Source: Scytonematopsis contorta HA4267-MV1 (GTDB lineage Bacteria; Cyanobacteriota; Cyanobacteriia; Cyanobacteriales; Nostocaceae). Taken from it: 64,000 nt of DNA. Positions 18,794 through 27,619 of this stretch are shown piece by piece. Under the pieces are notes generated by a model. That model ran no database searches. It was not told the DNA's origin and saw only the letters and a program-made list of their open reading frames with translations. The position numbers were made by a program, and so were the translations under genes. How positions within the stretch are numbered: the first letter of the stretch is position 1; every line of letters begins with the position of its first letter. The stretch spans positions 1-64,000 of the forward strand of contig JAHHIC010000088.1 in assembly GCA_019359035.1 (NCBI GenBank). Reading direction: 5' to 3'.

Positions 18794-19480
18794 CTATTTC
18801 GTGACTACTAGCACTCCCATCATATCGTTCGCGATGGGGTAGTGTGTGGCTAATTGAAAACCAACTTGTAGGGCTAACTCTACCTGTTCCCTTCCACTAG
18901 GAAATCGCTCTAAGCTGGGACTGATATAAGCATATTCTGTCGTCAACCCAAAATTCTTCGCCATTGGAACGACCATATTGTCTAAATACCACTGCTGGAA
19001 AGCTCTTTGGAAAGAGTTGCTTGGACGATGAAAGTCCAAAATAGCAGCTTTGGCATTCGGTTTCAGTACCCGATACATTTCTGTTAAACTTTGGGGGATA
19101 TCCGTAACATTTCTCAATCCATACCCCATTGTGATGGCGTCGAACTGATTATCACCAAAAGGTAAATTTAATACATCCCCCTCTACCCAATTAATAGGAG
19201 GAGTGGGATATTTTTGTGCAGCACGCTCACTGGCAACTTTTAGTAATTCCGGAGAAAAGTCCACCCCATGAACTAGCCCAAAGTCACCTACACGTCGCGC
19301 TAACCTAAAAGTTAAATCGCCACTACCACAGCATAAATCCAGACAAGTATCACCCAGCTTTGCACTGCTCCACTTGACTGTCATATCCTTCCATATACGA
19401 TGCTGCCCTAAACTCAGCCAATCGTTTAACTGGTCGTAGACGGGGGCAATGCGGTTAAAAATATCACGTATTTCGCTCAT
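18794..19480 (-). CDS. menG: Demethylphylloquinone methyltransferase (MenG/UbiE family)
   Basis: 228 residues of the UbiE/COQ5 methyltransferase family. The start MSEIRDIFNRIAPVYDQLND is typical. SAM-binding motifs LDLCCGSGDLTFRLA (motif I) and VDFSPELL are present, as is the family signature YGLRNVTD. In cyanobacteria this enzyme performs the last methylation in phylloquinone synthesis for photosystem I. Both flanks carry heptamer repeats. Confidence 0.92.
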   Translation of the reverse strand: MSEIRDIFNRIAPVYDQLNDWLSLGQHRIWKDMTVKWSSAKLGDTCLDLCCGSGDLTFRLARRVGDFGLVHGVDFSPELLKVASERAAQKYPTPPINWVEGDVLNLPFGDNQFDAITMGYGLRNVTDIPQSLTEMYRVLKPNAKAAILDFHRPSNSFQRAFQQWYLDNMVVPMAKNFGLTTEYAYISPSLERFPSGREQVELALQVGFQLATHYPIANDMMGVLVVTK

Positions 19481-19490
19481 TGGTTGACGG

Positions 19491-19671
19491 TTGGCTGTTG
19501 ACTGTTGACTGTTGACTGTTGATATTACATGCAGTGCTATAAAAATAACAATAACAACAACGTAGAGACGTTACATGTAACGTCTCTACATCTGTGTCTC
19601 ACAAAAATTAACCGTCAACCGTCAACCGTCAACCGTCAACCGTCAACCGTCAACCGTCAACAGTCAACCCT
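19491..19671. repeat. GTTGACT and CCGTCAA heptamer arrays around a palindrome
   Basis: GTTGACTGTTGACTGTT units (19491-19521) and CCGTCAA units (19609-19668) are approximate reverse complements of each other. Between them is a perfect 28-nt palindrome with GTAGAGAC/GTCTCTAC ends and the core GTTACATGTAAC (19562-19589). They separate menG from the response regulator gene. Confidence 0.9.
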
Positions 19672-20616
19672 CTAAGGACAACTAGTGGCAGTCAGGGCAA
19701 TTGCTACGAGTTGGGCTGATAAATCAACGAGTTTTAATTCGTCGTCGCGCAAGGTAAAGGGTTGTCTCCACTGCAATGACAAGGCTGCTAACACTTTATT
19801 CCGGTAGATTATAGGAATAACTAAATGCGCTTGGATGCCATTAGCCGCGTAGTGACCTAAACCTGACAGCTTTTGGTCGCTAGATACATTTCCGGAGAAT
19901 TGCAATTTTTGGGTAGCAATCGCTTCCGTTGCCAGAGGGTCTTGCGCTAACCAATTTTCTAGTGTACCTTTTTCGCTGTAAACTCCTTGCATGTCACTCA
20001 AGGTGTCGCCTTCCAGTAGCTGGACTATACAGCCGTCAGCTATGAAACTCATTCCAAATGCAGAAGCGATGGGACTTAATGTCGCTTCCAAGTTAGGAGC
20101 ATTTTGAGTTACTTCCACTAACACCTTTAACAGAGCCATTTGGGCATTAGCCCGGCGCAATTCTTCGGTACGCTGCTTGAGTAAGTCATACGTTTCCGCT
20201 GCCCTTTGCACCACTGCCTTTAGTTCCCCTGGGTCCCAAGGCTTAGTAATATACTTGTAAACTTGCCCTGCATTAATGGCATCTACCAGGTCTTCAATGT
20301 CAGTGAAGCCTGTGAGAATGATTCTAACGGTGTCGGGGAATTGAGGTACAGTTTTACTCAGGAACTCGGTTCCCTTCATTTCTGGCATACGCTGGTCAGA
20401 AATGATAACTGCTACTTCCCCTTCCTGTGCTAGAACTTGCAGGGCGTTTAAACCGCTGTCGGCTTTTAGAACGTTAAAATCTCGTCGAAATGTACGATAA
20501 AGCAAATCCAGGTTGTCTGGTTCATCGTCCACTACAAGGATTTTTAATTTTTTTGGTCTTTCTAAAGTCATCAATTGACGCCGGACTTTATCTACTTCAG
20601 AACTGGGATTATCCAT
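19672..20616 (-). CDS. Response regulator with C-terminal GAF-like domain
   Basis: 314 residues. A receiver domain (about 24-145) has the acidic pocket VVDDEPD, phosphorylation site Asp74 in IISDQRMPEM, and a TKPWDPGEL end typical of RpfG-type receivers. A helical linker (about 150-170) leads to a GAF-like sensory domain (about 175-310; VIPIIYRNKVLAALSLQ). There is no DNA-binding or enzymatic output domain, so it probably relays signals through protein contacts. No partner kinase is adjacent. Confidence 0.8.
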   Translation of the reverse strand: MDNPSSEVDKVRRQLMTLERPKKLKILVVDDEPDNLDLLYRTFRRDFNVLKADSGLNALQVLAQEGEVAVIISDQRMPEMKGTEFLSKTVPQFPDTVRIILTGFTDIEDLVDAINAGQVYKYITKPWDPGELKAVVQRAAETYDLLKQRTEELRRANAQMALLKVLVEVTQNAPNLEATLSPIASAFGMSFIADGCIVQLLEGDTLSDMQGVYSEKGTLENWLAQDPLATEAIATQKLQFSGNVSSDQKLSGLGHYAANGIQAHLVIPIIYRNKVLAALSLQWRQPFTLRDDELKLVDLSAQLVAIALTATSCP

Positions 20617-20979
20617 ACAGATAATTCCTTTTAAATTTAATCATCTTGTTATATTCCATACCAAGCTTATTTGAAAAATTCTCGTAAGCGTTGGGAGGAT
20701 TTGCGGATGTCTTAGCTAGCATTTATTTCTCTCATCGTAGTTATAATTACAGTCATTCCCACTAAGATTAATTTTCTTTTTTACGAAGAAATACTGTATT
20801 ATTAATAAAGATTAAGGTTCTTCTCAGTTTTAACTCAGAATTTACTGTAAAGGTAAAGTATTTAAAAGAGAACCTAGGAATAATGTAAAACCTCATCAGC
20901 AAAGGAAGTTTAGTAAAAAATAGTTTTAGTTTTAGATTATTGGTAATTTTTAGTATTTAAAAGCACAAACCTCTTAATT
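20617..20979. other. Intergenic region between divergent genes
   Basis: 363 AT-rich bp between the response regulator (minus) and raf1 (plus). It should contain both promoters. I see no repeats, hairpins or reading frames worth calling. Confidence 0.5.
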
Positions 20980-22062
20980 ATGACTAATTTTTCACCCAAC
21001 GCACCTCTACCAGAAAATCTCACAGATGAAATCGCTCAAGAATTGCTGCTGCAACTACGGCAAAAACAAGGTAATTGGGTGGAATGGGGTATTGCTATTG
21101 CTCAACTACAAAAAGGTGGTTACAATTCTCAGGCAATTTTTGAAGCCACTGGTTTTGAACCTATTCAGCAAAATCAAGTAATGGTGGGCGCACAAGTTTA
21201 CAGTTCTTTAGAGAAAGGTGGCGCTCCCGAAGCTGTAATCAATCACTACCAGCAGCGAGGAAGTGATGTCCTTTATGAATTACGTTTGCTTACTCAGGAA
21301 GAACGCGCAGCAGCAGCAGAGCTAACCTACCAATACAAAATTGACTGTGATGAAGCGCGGGATATTGCTAAAGCTATTAAAGAATTTTCGCGCTTTCCTA
21401 ATCTCCCACAAGGGTTTAGTACACATCCTGGAGATGCTGTTGCTTATCAATGTTGGAAATTAGCAAGGCAAAATTCTGACTTACAAGAGCGATCGCGTCT
21501 TATCGCTAAAGGGTTAAAGTTTGCTCACACGGAAACAGCAAGGAAACAAGTAGAACAATTGCTTGTTGATTTTACGGTAGTTCCTAAACGTCCTGCGCCG
21601 ACTCTACCCTTTTACAGAGTTGATGCAGAAGAAGAAATGCCTCGCTTGCTGCCGGTAGTAGGTGAGTTACCATTAACACCGGATGACTTGAAAAGAGTGC
21701 CTTTACTGGAAGAAGAAGGGCCATTTCGTATGGTGAAGTTTGCTGGTGAGCAAGCTTGGGTTCCTGTTCCTGGCTGGAGAGTCGTTCTAGCTGCGGAAGA
21801 CCCTGTAGTAATTTTGTGCCATAGCAGTAATTTGCCGACGATGCAAGTGATGTCGGAACAGGTGATGGTTGTGGTAGACCGTAGTGATAGAAAATGGAAT
21901 GCTACGAGTTATTTTATTGTGGAGAATTCTGGGAAATTAGATATTCAATGGTTTGAAAGTTCTCCGGATGTTTCATTGTTAGGAAGAGTTTTGGTTATTG
22001 CACGACCTAAGAAAATTATTGATGAGGAGCTAAATAAGGATTCTTGGCAAATTGAGGAGTAG
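20980..22062 (+). CDS. raf1: RuBisCO accumulation factor 1
   Basis: 360 residues matching cyanobacterial Raf1 along its length. It has a helical N-terminal domain (about 10-195; LLQLRQKQGNWVEWG), a linker with PAPTLPFYR, and a beta-rich C-terminal dimerisation domain (about 215-350; LPFY..LPVVGELPLTPDDL). Raf1 is a chaperone that binds and stabilises RbcL dimers after GroEL folding during assembly of form IB RuBisCO. It stands alone, away from the rbc genes, as is usual. It is followed by a palindrome at 22114-22139. Confidence 0.93.
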   Translation: MTNFSPNAPLPENLTDEIAQELLLQLRQKQGNWVEWGIAIAQLQKGGYNSQAIFEATGFEPIQQNQVMVGAQVYSSLEKGGAPEAVINHYQQRGSDVLYELRLLTQEERAAAAELTYQYKIDCDEARDIAKAIKEFSRFPNLPQGFSTHPGDAVAYQCWKLARQNSDLQERSRLIAKGLKFAHTETARKQVEQLLVDFTVVPKRPAPTLPFYRVDAEEEMPRLLPVVGELPLTPDDLKRVPLLEEEGPFRMVKFAGEQAWVPVPGWRVVLAAEDPVVILCHSSNLPTMQVMSEQVMVVVDRSDRKWNATSYFIVENSGKLDIQWFESSPDVSLLGRVLVIARPKKIIDEELNKDSWQIEE

Positions 22063-22139
22063 TTGGTTGACGGTTGACAGTTGACAGTTGACGGTTGAAT
22101 GTTTGCGATAACATAGAGACGTTACATGTAACGTCTCTA
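22063..22139. repeat. GTTGACA heptamers and GTTACATGTAAC palindrome
   Basis: Four or five GTTGACG/GTTGACA units follow the raf1 stop. A perfect 26-nt palindrome TAGAGAC ... GTCTCTA with core GTTACATGTAAC follows at 22114-22139, and then an AT-rich stretch. It separates the convergent raf1 and EamA genes and may end transcription. Confidence 0.85.
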
Positions 22140-22172
22140 CATAATTTTTATAAATATTTTTCTAAATATTGT

Positions 22173-23162
22173 TTAAGAGGAAAGAGGATTGTGACTTATC
22201 TGGCTGATTCCGATACCGACAAAAATAATAGCACCGCCAATAATTTGAGCTAAAGTTGGAACTTCTCCCAAAATAATATAAGCCCCTAAAATAGCAGCAA
22301 TAGGACTAAAAGCAGAAGCTACAGAAACATGGGAACTGCTGGACTTTTTTAATCCAGCAAACCATAAAGTTTGGGCTAGCGCCACAATAATAGCTCCATA
22401 AATTAACATCCAATGCCATAAAAAAGGCGATAAAACAACATCTTTAAAATAGCTTCTTCCGTAAATATATATAGTGGCAAATAAGATAAATACTGTAGAA
22501 ATTGTAGTTTTAAAAACAACAAATAATCCTAAAGGAATAGTAACTAAACGGGCTTTACTAATAATACTAGAACTGGCAAAAGCAACCGCTCCTACGGCAG
22601 TTAAAATTTCACCAATACCCATAGATTTAAATATCTCAGGGGAAGAAATATCTTCCCATAAAGCTTGTAAGGATACAGTGACAATTATTCCAACAAATGA
22701 GACACACTCGCCAATAATTTTCCAATTATCAACTTTTTCCCGCAATAGCCACACTGACATGACTAAAAATAACGGTACTTCAATTCTGCCAATTAAAATA
22801 ACATTAGTTACCATTGTCCGAGAAATTGCTTCAAAAGTAACACTGGGAGCCAGCGCACCCGATAAAAAAGCTACAGCTATAATACTTAACCAATCTTGAG
22901 AAGAAAGCTGTTTAAAATAATTAGGCTGTAAGTTATGACGATGAATAAAAATTAAAAAAAATAAACCGCAAATATTCCCGACTAATAAAACTGAGCCAAA
23001 GGAGATTGGATTTTTGCCATCAATTAGATGTTGGGAACCAATTAAAGTTAGTTTACGGGTAAAAGAGCTAGCAGATGCATAAATAAATATTGCTATCCAC
23101 AGGTAAGTTTTTCCGGGAATTTTTTCAAAAAATCTTGATATTTTCGCCGCGATTTCTTGCAT
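22173..23162 (-). CDS. EamA/DMT family transporter
   Basis: 329 residues with about ten predicted membrane segments in two EamA halves (about 15-160 and 185-320). The internal repetition is typical of the drug/metabolite transporter superfamily. The substrate cannot be told; members export amino acids, purines or other metabolites. The start ATG at 23162 is followed by a cytoplasmic stretch MQEIAAKISRFFEKIPGKTY. The upstream gap carries a 13-bp tandem array that separates it from the secreted peptidase gene on the same strand. Confidence 0.85.
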   Translation of the reverse strand: MQEIAAKISRFFEKIPGKTYLWIAIFIYASASSFTRKLTLIGSQHLIDGKNPISFGSVLLVGNICGLFFLIFIHRHNLQPNYFKQLSSQDWLSIIAVAFLSGALAPSVTFEAISRTMVTNVILIGRIEVPLFLVMSVWLLREKVDNWKIIGECVSFVGIIVTVSLQALWEDISSPEIFKSMGIGEILTAVGAVAFASSSIISKARLVTIPLGLFVVFKTTISTVFILFATIYIYGRSYFKDVVLSPFLWHWMLIYGAIIVALAQTLWFAGLKKSSSSHVSVASAFSPIAAILGAYIILGEVPTLAQIIGGAIIFVGIGISQISHNPLSS

Positions 23163-23211
23163 GATTTAGATTGCTCTGATTCCACCACACTATAAACTAC
23201 TTTTTTATTAC

Positions 23212-23359
23212 GATAAAGAGACGCGATAAAGAAACGCGATAAAGAGACGCGATAAAGAGACGCGATAAAGAGACGCGATAAAGAGACGCGATAAAGAGAC
23301 GCGATAAAGAGACGCGATAAAGAGACGCGATAAAGAGACGCGATAAATCGCGTCTCTAC
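23212..23359. repeat. Ten-copy 13-bp tandem array grown from the palindrome
   Basis: Ten units of GATAAAGAGACGC (23212-23341; one has GAAACGC) lead into GATAAATCGCGTCTCTAC (to 23359). The final part is the ordinary palindrome, so its left arm has been amplified. The TAG at the very end of the right arm (minus strand) is the stop codon of the M28 peptidase gene. Confidence 0.95.
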
Positions 23360-24627
23360 TGTGCGACACTTTTTACTGCGTCTAATCCGACTTTTGTTGT
23401 TTCTTCTAGTAGTTTTGGGTCTACTATTTTATCGTTGGGTGTGTGATAATTCGGGTCTATTCCACGAAAGAAAAACAATACGGGTACACCTGCTTTGGCA
23501 AATGGTGCATGGTCGCTACCACCGCTACTAGCACCTAGCATTTTTAATTTTGGGTCAAGTTTACGTACTGATGAAGTTAAGGATTCTGTACCACCAATAC
23601 CAAGTTCTTTATTTACTCCTACCATGTCGAAATTCATCATCGCTTTAACTTTGGAAAGAAATTGCGAACCTGCTTTATCAACAAATGCTCGTGAACCATG
23701 CAAACCTTCTTCTTCCCCGTCGAAAGCGATAAACCACACTTGACGTGCGTTTGGTGTATTCGATAATCTGCGTGCCATTTCCAGCACTACCGCAGTTCCG
23801 GAAGCATTATCGTTTGCTCCTGGAGAATCTGGTACTGAGTCATAATGGCCACCAATTATCATAGATGGTTGATTTACACCTTTCATCCGAGCAATAATAT
23901 TACGTCCGGTGATGGTTTGTTCTTGAGTCGCAACATCTAAACTAATATTTAGTTTTTCTTGACGTGATAGTTCTGTTTTATAAAGCGATAATAAATTATT
24001 TCCATCCGTACCAGAAATTCCCAAGACAGGAATTTTTGATTTCTCGGTTAATGAAGCTGATACTAAACTATCAGATTTTGTATTAAAAATTATTATTCCT
24101 ACTGCACCTGCTGCGGTCGCATTTCTAACTTTTTCTGAAAAGCGGATTTCCCCTCTGCGTACGAGAGCTATAGCATTTTTGACATTGACTTGAGCAAAAT
24201 CGGATTCATGTCCGACATTAGGAACTGCAACTAAAGGTGCAGTTAATTTAGCTGCAACTGAACCTTTAAAGGCATTTCCTTTTATAGTTTTTCCTTTTAC
24301 ATTCAGATTGGAACCTTGGTCAGCAAATCGTGTGTAGGTAAAATTTTGAATTTCTGTAGTATAGCCTGCTTGACGAAATTGGTTAATGATATAAGTATTT
24401 GCTTTTTCCATTACTGGTGTTCCAGTAACTCGTGGTCCGAGATTTACCAGAGCTTTTACATCAGCCTGGATGCGGTTTGATTGTTTAATTAACTGTTGAG
24501 CATTTGCAATAGGGGCAGATTCGGAAACCTGACCCCAAGGATTTTGTCTAAAAGTACAAGCTGTCGGTAGGGAAAGCAAAATAGCTAATATTGCCCACCT
24601 TAGCTTTGTCAAATTTTTTGGTAACAC
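23356..24627 (-). CDS. Exported M28 family metallopeptidase with PA domain
   Basis: 423 residues. The signal peptide with lipobox-like LSLPTAC (Cys24) suggests a lipoprotein. A PA-type insert (about 120-220) precedes or interrupts the catalytic part. Zinc-site motifs of M28 peptidases are visible: GGHYDSVPDSPGANDNASG (His and Asp), FDGEEEG (two Glu), NFDMVG (Asp) and DHAPF (His). It is probably an aminopeptidase acting outside the cytoplasmic membrane. Its TAG stop lies within the adjacent palindrome repeat, so the repeat marks or created the present C-terminus (KSVAQ). Confidence 0.88.
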   Translation of the reverse strand: MLPKNLTKLRWAILAILLSLPTACTFRQNPWGQVSESAPIANAQQLIKQSNRIQADVKALVNLGPRVTGTPVMEKANTYIINQFRQAGYTTEIQNFTYTRFADQGSNLNVKGKTIKGNAFKGSVAAKLTAPLVAVPNVGHESDFAQVNVKNAIALVRRGEIRFSEKVRNATAAGAVGIIIFNTKSDSLVSASLTEKSKIPVLGISGTDGNNLLSLYKTELSRQEKLNISLDVATQEQTITGRNIIARMKGVNQPSMIIGGHYDSVPDSPGANDNASGTAVVLEMARRLSNTPNARQVWFIAFDGEEEGLHGSRAFVDKAGSQFLSKVKAMMNFDMVGVNKELGIGGTESLTSSVRKLDPKLKMLGASSGGSDHAPFAKAGVPVLFFFRGIDPNYHTPNDKIVDPKLLEETTKVGLDAVKSVAQ

Positions 24628-24645
24628 AATTAACCTTAAATAACT

Positions 24646-24840
24646 CTAAGAGTAAGTATCCTGCCAATCTAAGATTTTCTCCAGCTGCTCTAAGCTAACA
24701 AACCCATACTGCCAAAGAATCATTGACAAAGGGCCAGGGTCATGCTGCCAATGACGCATGGCGATGCTAATAGATGCTGAGGAAACAGCGAGTTCCTCTG
24801 TCAAAAAGCTGATAAACTTAGAATCATTAGTGTTGTTCAT
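24646..24840 (-). CDS. DUF2949 family small protein
   Basis: 64 residues. The pattern FISFLTEELAVSSASISIA, then HDPGPLSMILWQYGFVSLEQL, matches DUF2949, a small helical family restricted to cyanobacteria with no known role. The ATG at 24840 (MNNTNDSKF) fits family length; an upstream in-frame start at 24927 would add 29 unrelated residues. It lies 18 bp upstream of the M28 peptidase gene on the same strand, so the two may be co-transcribed. Confidence 0.75.
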   Translation of the reverse strand: MNNTNDSKFISFLTEELAVSSASISIAMRHWQHDPGPLSMILWQYGFVSLEQLEKILDWQDTYS

Positions 24841-25008
24841 GTTCTTAAACAGTTCATGAAGTGAACACACAGAATTAGAACAGCACTTTGCAAAATTGAA
24901 AAGGTAGTCGTCGGTAACCCTCACCACCCAAGGGGTGTAGCACCTTGGTTGAAATTATGGGTAAAGGTAAACATTATAGATTTTATCTATTCCTCTAATC
25001 TTCTAAAA

Positions 25009-25212
25009 CTAACTGTTGGGTAACTGTTGGGTATCTTTAGACTTGGATGAATTGTGGTGCTTGTCTAAGATATCACCAAAAGAATGAAGCATTGGTTGAT
25101 TATTATTCTTTTGACCATCGGAGTTAGCACTTGCTGCTTCTGTTTCCGTACCTAGTAGCATCGCTAAAGCTGCAGCAGTTACGGCGGCATTGACAAAGGC
25201 GTTTTTAAGCAT
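25009..25212 (-). CDS. Small exported protein, unknown
   Basis: 67 residues. MLKNAFVNAAVTAAALAMLLGTETEAASA is a clear signal peptide with an AxA cleavage site (shown only as a description of the N-terminus), and the rest is hydrophilic and Asn/Ser/Lys-rich. I did not recognise a family. The ATG at 25212 was preferred over a TTG five codons upstream. It shares its strand with the kinase/regulator genes upstream but is separated by a repeat. Confidence 0.5.
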   Translation of the reverse strand: MLKNAFVNAAVTAAALAMLLGTETEAASANSDGQKNNNQPMLHSFGDILDKHHNSSKSKDTQQLPNS

Positions 25213-25330
25213 AGTCTTCACCCACAAACTAGAAAATTTATTTCCTGCACTTTTAGTTTGCTGGAGAACTATGACAAGAAGATGTCAAAACAATTCAAAA
25301 TTCAAAATTCAAAATTAAAGCAAAACCCCT

Positions 25331-25360
25331 TGTAGAGACGCGATTTATCGCGTCTCTACA
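25331..25360. repeat. GTAGAGAC palindrome containing a stop codon
   Basis: A 30-nt inverted repeat with TGTAGAGAC/GTCTCTACA ends and core GCGATTTATCGC, nearly perfect. The minus-strand TAG at 25356-25358, inside its right arm, is the stop codon of the histidine kinase gene. Confidence 0.9.
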
Positions 25361-26639
25361 TCAGTGGTAGTTCTATTTGGAAAATCGAGCCTTGTCCTAC
25401 CAAACTATTAACGGTAATTTTTCCTTGATGTGCTTGAACAATTTGTTGGGCAATCGCTAATCCTAAGCCAAAACCCCCTGTCTGACGGGAACGGACAGTA
25501 TCTACACGATAAAATCTCTCAAAAATATTAGGTAAATCCTGCTCTGGAATACCAATCCCACTATCTTCTACCTGAATCACTGCTTGACGAGACTGTACTA
25601 ACACTCGTAGTTTCACGCTGCCGTTAGCAGGAGTATATTTAAAAGCATTACTCAGTAAATTAACAATCGCTTGTTTTAATAAATCTGGCTCGGCTTTTAT
25701 TGTAATAGCTTCTTCTGGTAATTGTGAAGTAAATATTAGATTTTGTGATGTAGCTTGTTCTTGGTAATTATTACTAATATTCGCGACCAATTCCACCAAA
25801 TTAATATTTTTTAAACCTGACGCATCTAAATTTCCTTCATGACGAGATAAAAGTAATAAATTAGCAATGAGATTACTCATTGATTTCGCTACATCCACAA
25901 TATTTTCTAAACGAAAACGTAACTCCGACTCATCAAATGGAGGAATTAATGCTACTTGTGCATTGCTCAAAACAGCAGCAACAGGAGCGCGTAATTCGTG
26001 GGAAGCATCAGCGGTAAAACGTTGTAATTGTTCGTAAGCTCTGCGTGTTGGTTGCATGGCTAATCCACCTAAAAACCATCCTGTTATACCAATTACACCT
26101 AAAGTTACAGGTACTCCTAACGCTAAGAAAAACCTAGCCCTGTCTACTGTCGAACGTACGGTAGTTAGCGGAGCAGCAATTTGTAAATAACCAATCAATG
26201 TATTATTATGTGCAACTTTTATAGTAAGTTCTCTTATCCATTCAGTGTTGCTCTTTCCCTGCTGGTCGTTACTATTAATTTGCAGAGTCTGATAGCCTGG
26301 AGCTGACGTCAAAGTTCGAGATACCGCTTTATTGTTGCTGTAAAATAAAATTAATTGTTGATTAACGTTATACCAGCGGATATAACTAAGTTCGCTGCTC
26401 ATGGGTAAAGCATTAGTTAAAGCTGAAATATCTACCTCCCCCATCTGCAATTGTTGAAGATAAAGCAGACGTTGAGCATTCTCAGCTATTTTTTTACTTT
26501 GCCCAAAAAGGAAAACATCAAACTTTTGGAGTTCGTCTTCTACTCGGAGATAATAGCCTATTGCAGCAAAGACAATTAAAATACTCCCCATCGATAGAGC
26601 GAACAAATTAGCTAAATTGCGTCGAGAGCGAGCGAACAT
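25356..26639 (-). CDS. Membrane sensor histidine kinase
   Basis: 427 residues: membrane segment (about 10-30), extracytoplasmic sensor region (about 31-170), second membrane segment (about 172-192), then HisKA with the phospho-acceptor His in DASHELRAPV (about 219) and a HATPase domain with N box NLLSNAFKYT, G1 DSGIGIPE and G2 GGFGLGLAI. It is the likely partner of the OmpR-type regulator encoded just upstream on the same strand. The pair resembles those often annotated RppA/RppB in cyanobacteria. The stimulus is unknown. Its stop codon lies in a palindrome repeat. Confidence 0.88.
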   Translation of the reverse strand: MFARSRRNLANLFALSMGSILIVFAAIGYYLRVEDELQKFDVFLFGQSKKIAENAQRLLYLQQLQMGEVDISALTNALPMSSELSYIRWYNVNQQLILFYSNNKAVSRTLTSAPGYQTLQINSNDQQGKSNTEWIRELTIKVAHNNTLIGYLQIAAPLTTVRSTVDRARFFLALGVPVTLGVIGITGWFLGGLAMQPTRRAYEQLQRFTADASHELRAPVAAVLSNAQVALIPPFDESELRFRLENIVDVAKSMSNLIANLLLLSRHEGNLDASGLKNINLVELVANISNNYQEQATSQNLIFTSQLPEEAITIKAEPDLLKQAIVNLLSNAFKYTPANGSVKLRVLVQSRQAVIQVEDSGIGIPEQDLPNIFERFYRVDTVRSRQTGGFGLGLAIAQQIVQAHQGKITVNSLVGQGSIFQIELPLM

Positions 26640-26880
26640 AATTTGTTGATGGTTGACGGTTGACGGTTGACGGTTGACGGTTGATGGTTGACGGTTGACT
26701 GTTGATGGTTGACTGTTGACTGTTGACGGTTGACGGTTGACTGTTGACTGTTGACTGTTGGCTGTTGACTGTTGAGTGTTATTATTATTTCTAATAACAA
26801 ATAGCTACAAATCTTTGTTAATATTTTTCTACCAACGGTTAACAGTCAACGGTCAACGGTCAACAGTCAACAGTTAACAA
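26640..26880. repeat. GTTGACT/GTTGACG heptamer arrays between regulator and kinase genes
   Basis: About 18 heptamer units of the GTTGACG/GTTGACT/GTTGATG kind (26646-26776), a short AT-rich stretch, then units in the reverse orientation (26828-26880). The opposite orientations could form a long hairpin in the message between the response regulator and kinase coding sequences. Confidence 0.92.
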
Positions 26881-27555
26881 TTAACAATTATTGCTAAGTC
26901 TATAACCCATCCCGTAGACTGTTTCTAACCAGTCTTTGGCTCCTACACTGTGCAAGCGCTGTCGCAGACGACGGACAAGTGTGGTGACTGCGTTACTTTC
27001 TGGTTCGGTTCCCCATTCCCATAGTGCTTGTTCAATTTGAGTGTGGGACAAAACCTGATTGGGATGACGCATAAGATATTCCATTAACTGAAATTCTCTG
27101 CCAGAAAGTTGAACTTTTTCCTGATTTCGCTCAACAGTTAAACTATTTAAGTTTAGATGCAAATCCGCCATACTTAAGGTATCTCCCTTCCACTGGGGAG
27201 AACGTCTAGCTAATGCGCGTACCCTTGCTAATAATTCTAAAACATCTATTGGCTTAACTAAATAATCGTCTGCACCTGCGTCTAACCCTGCTACTTTATC
27301 GAGGGTGGTATCTTTGGCTGTAAGCATTAGTACTGGTGCTGTTTTACCCATCCGTCTATACTGTTTACAAAGGTCAACCCCACTTTTTTTGGGTAGCATC
27401 CAATCTAATACTAGTAGGTCATAATTTTTTTGGGACATCAACCACTCGGCTGTGTCTCCGTCTTCAACCCCGTCTACAATATGTCCAGCTTTCATTAACG
27501 CTGCACGTAATGGCTCTAATTGAGCAACATCGTCTTCCACAAGTAAAATTAGCAT
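26881..27555 (-). CDS. OmpR-family response regulator (RppA-like)
   Basis: 224 residues: receiver domain (about 1-118) with LLVEDD at the N-terminus, phosphorylation site Asp51 in LVLDWMLP and the conserved Lys in DYLVKPID; then a winged-helix DNA-binding domain (about 130-222; SGREFQLMEYLMRHP, TLVRRLRQRL). The ATG at 27555 gives the usual start MLILLVEDD; an upstream start at 27636 would add 27 unrelated residues. It is followed, across a heptamer array, by its probable kinase. Its 5' region overlaps that of a divergent membrane protein gene. Confidence 0.9.
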   Translation of the reverse strand: MLILLVEDDVAQLEPLRAALMKAGHIVDGVEDGDTAEWLMSQKNYDLLVLDWMLPKKSGVDLCKQYRRMGKTAPVLMLTAKDTTLDKVAGLDAGADDYLVKPIDVLELLARVRALARRSPQWKGDTLSMADLHLNLNSLTVERNQEKVQLSGREFQLMEYLMRHPNQVLSHTQIEQALWEWGTEPESNAVTTLVRRLRQRLHSVGAKDWLETVYGMGYRLSNNC

Positions 27556-27619
27556 GATGCTAGGATGGCAAACACTGCGCTTTGCTTTTCTCAATCCATG
27601 ATAATGCGAATGATATTTT

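Noticed and set aside
26612-26800. Frame encoding repeated Gln-Ser-Thr-Val-Asn
   Set aside because: It is just the translated GTTGACT heptamer array.
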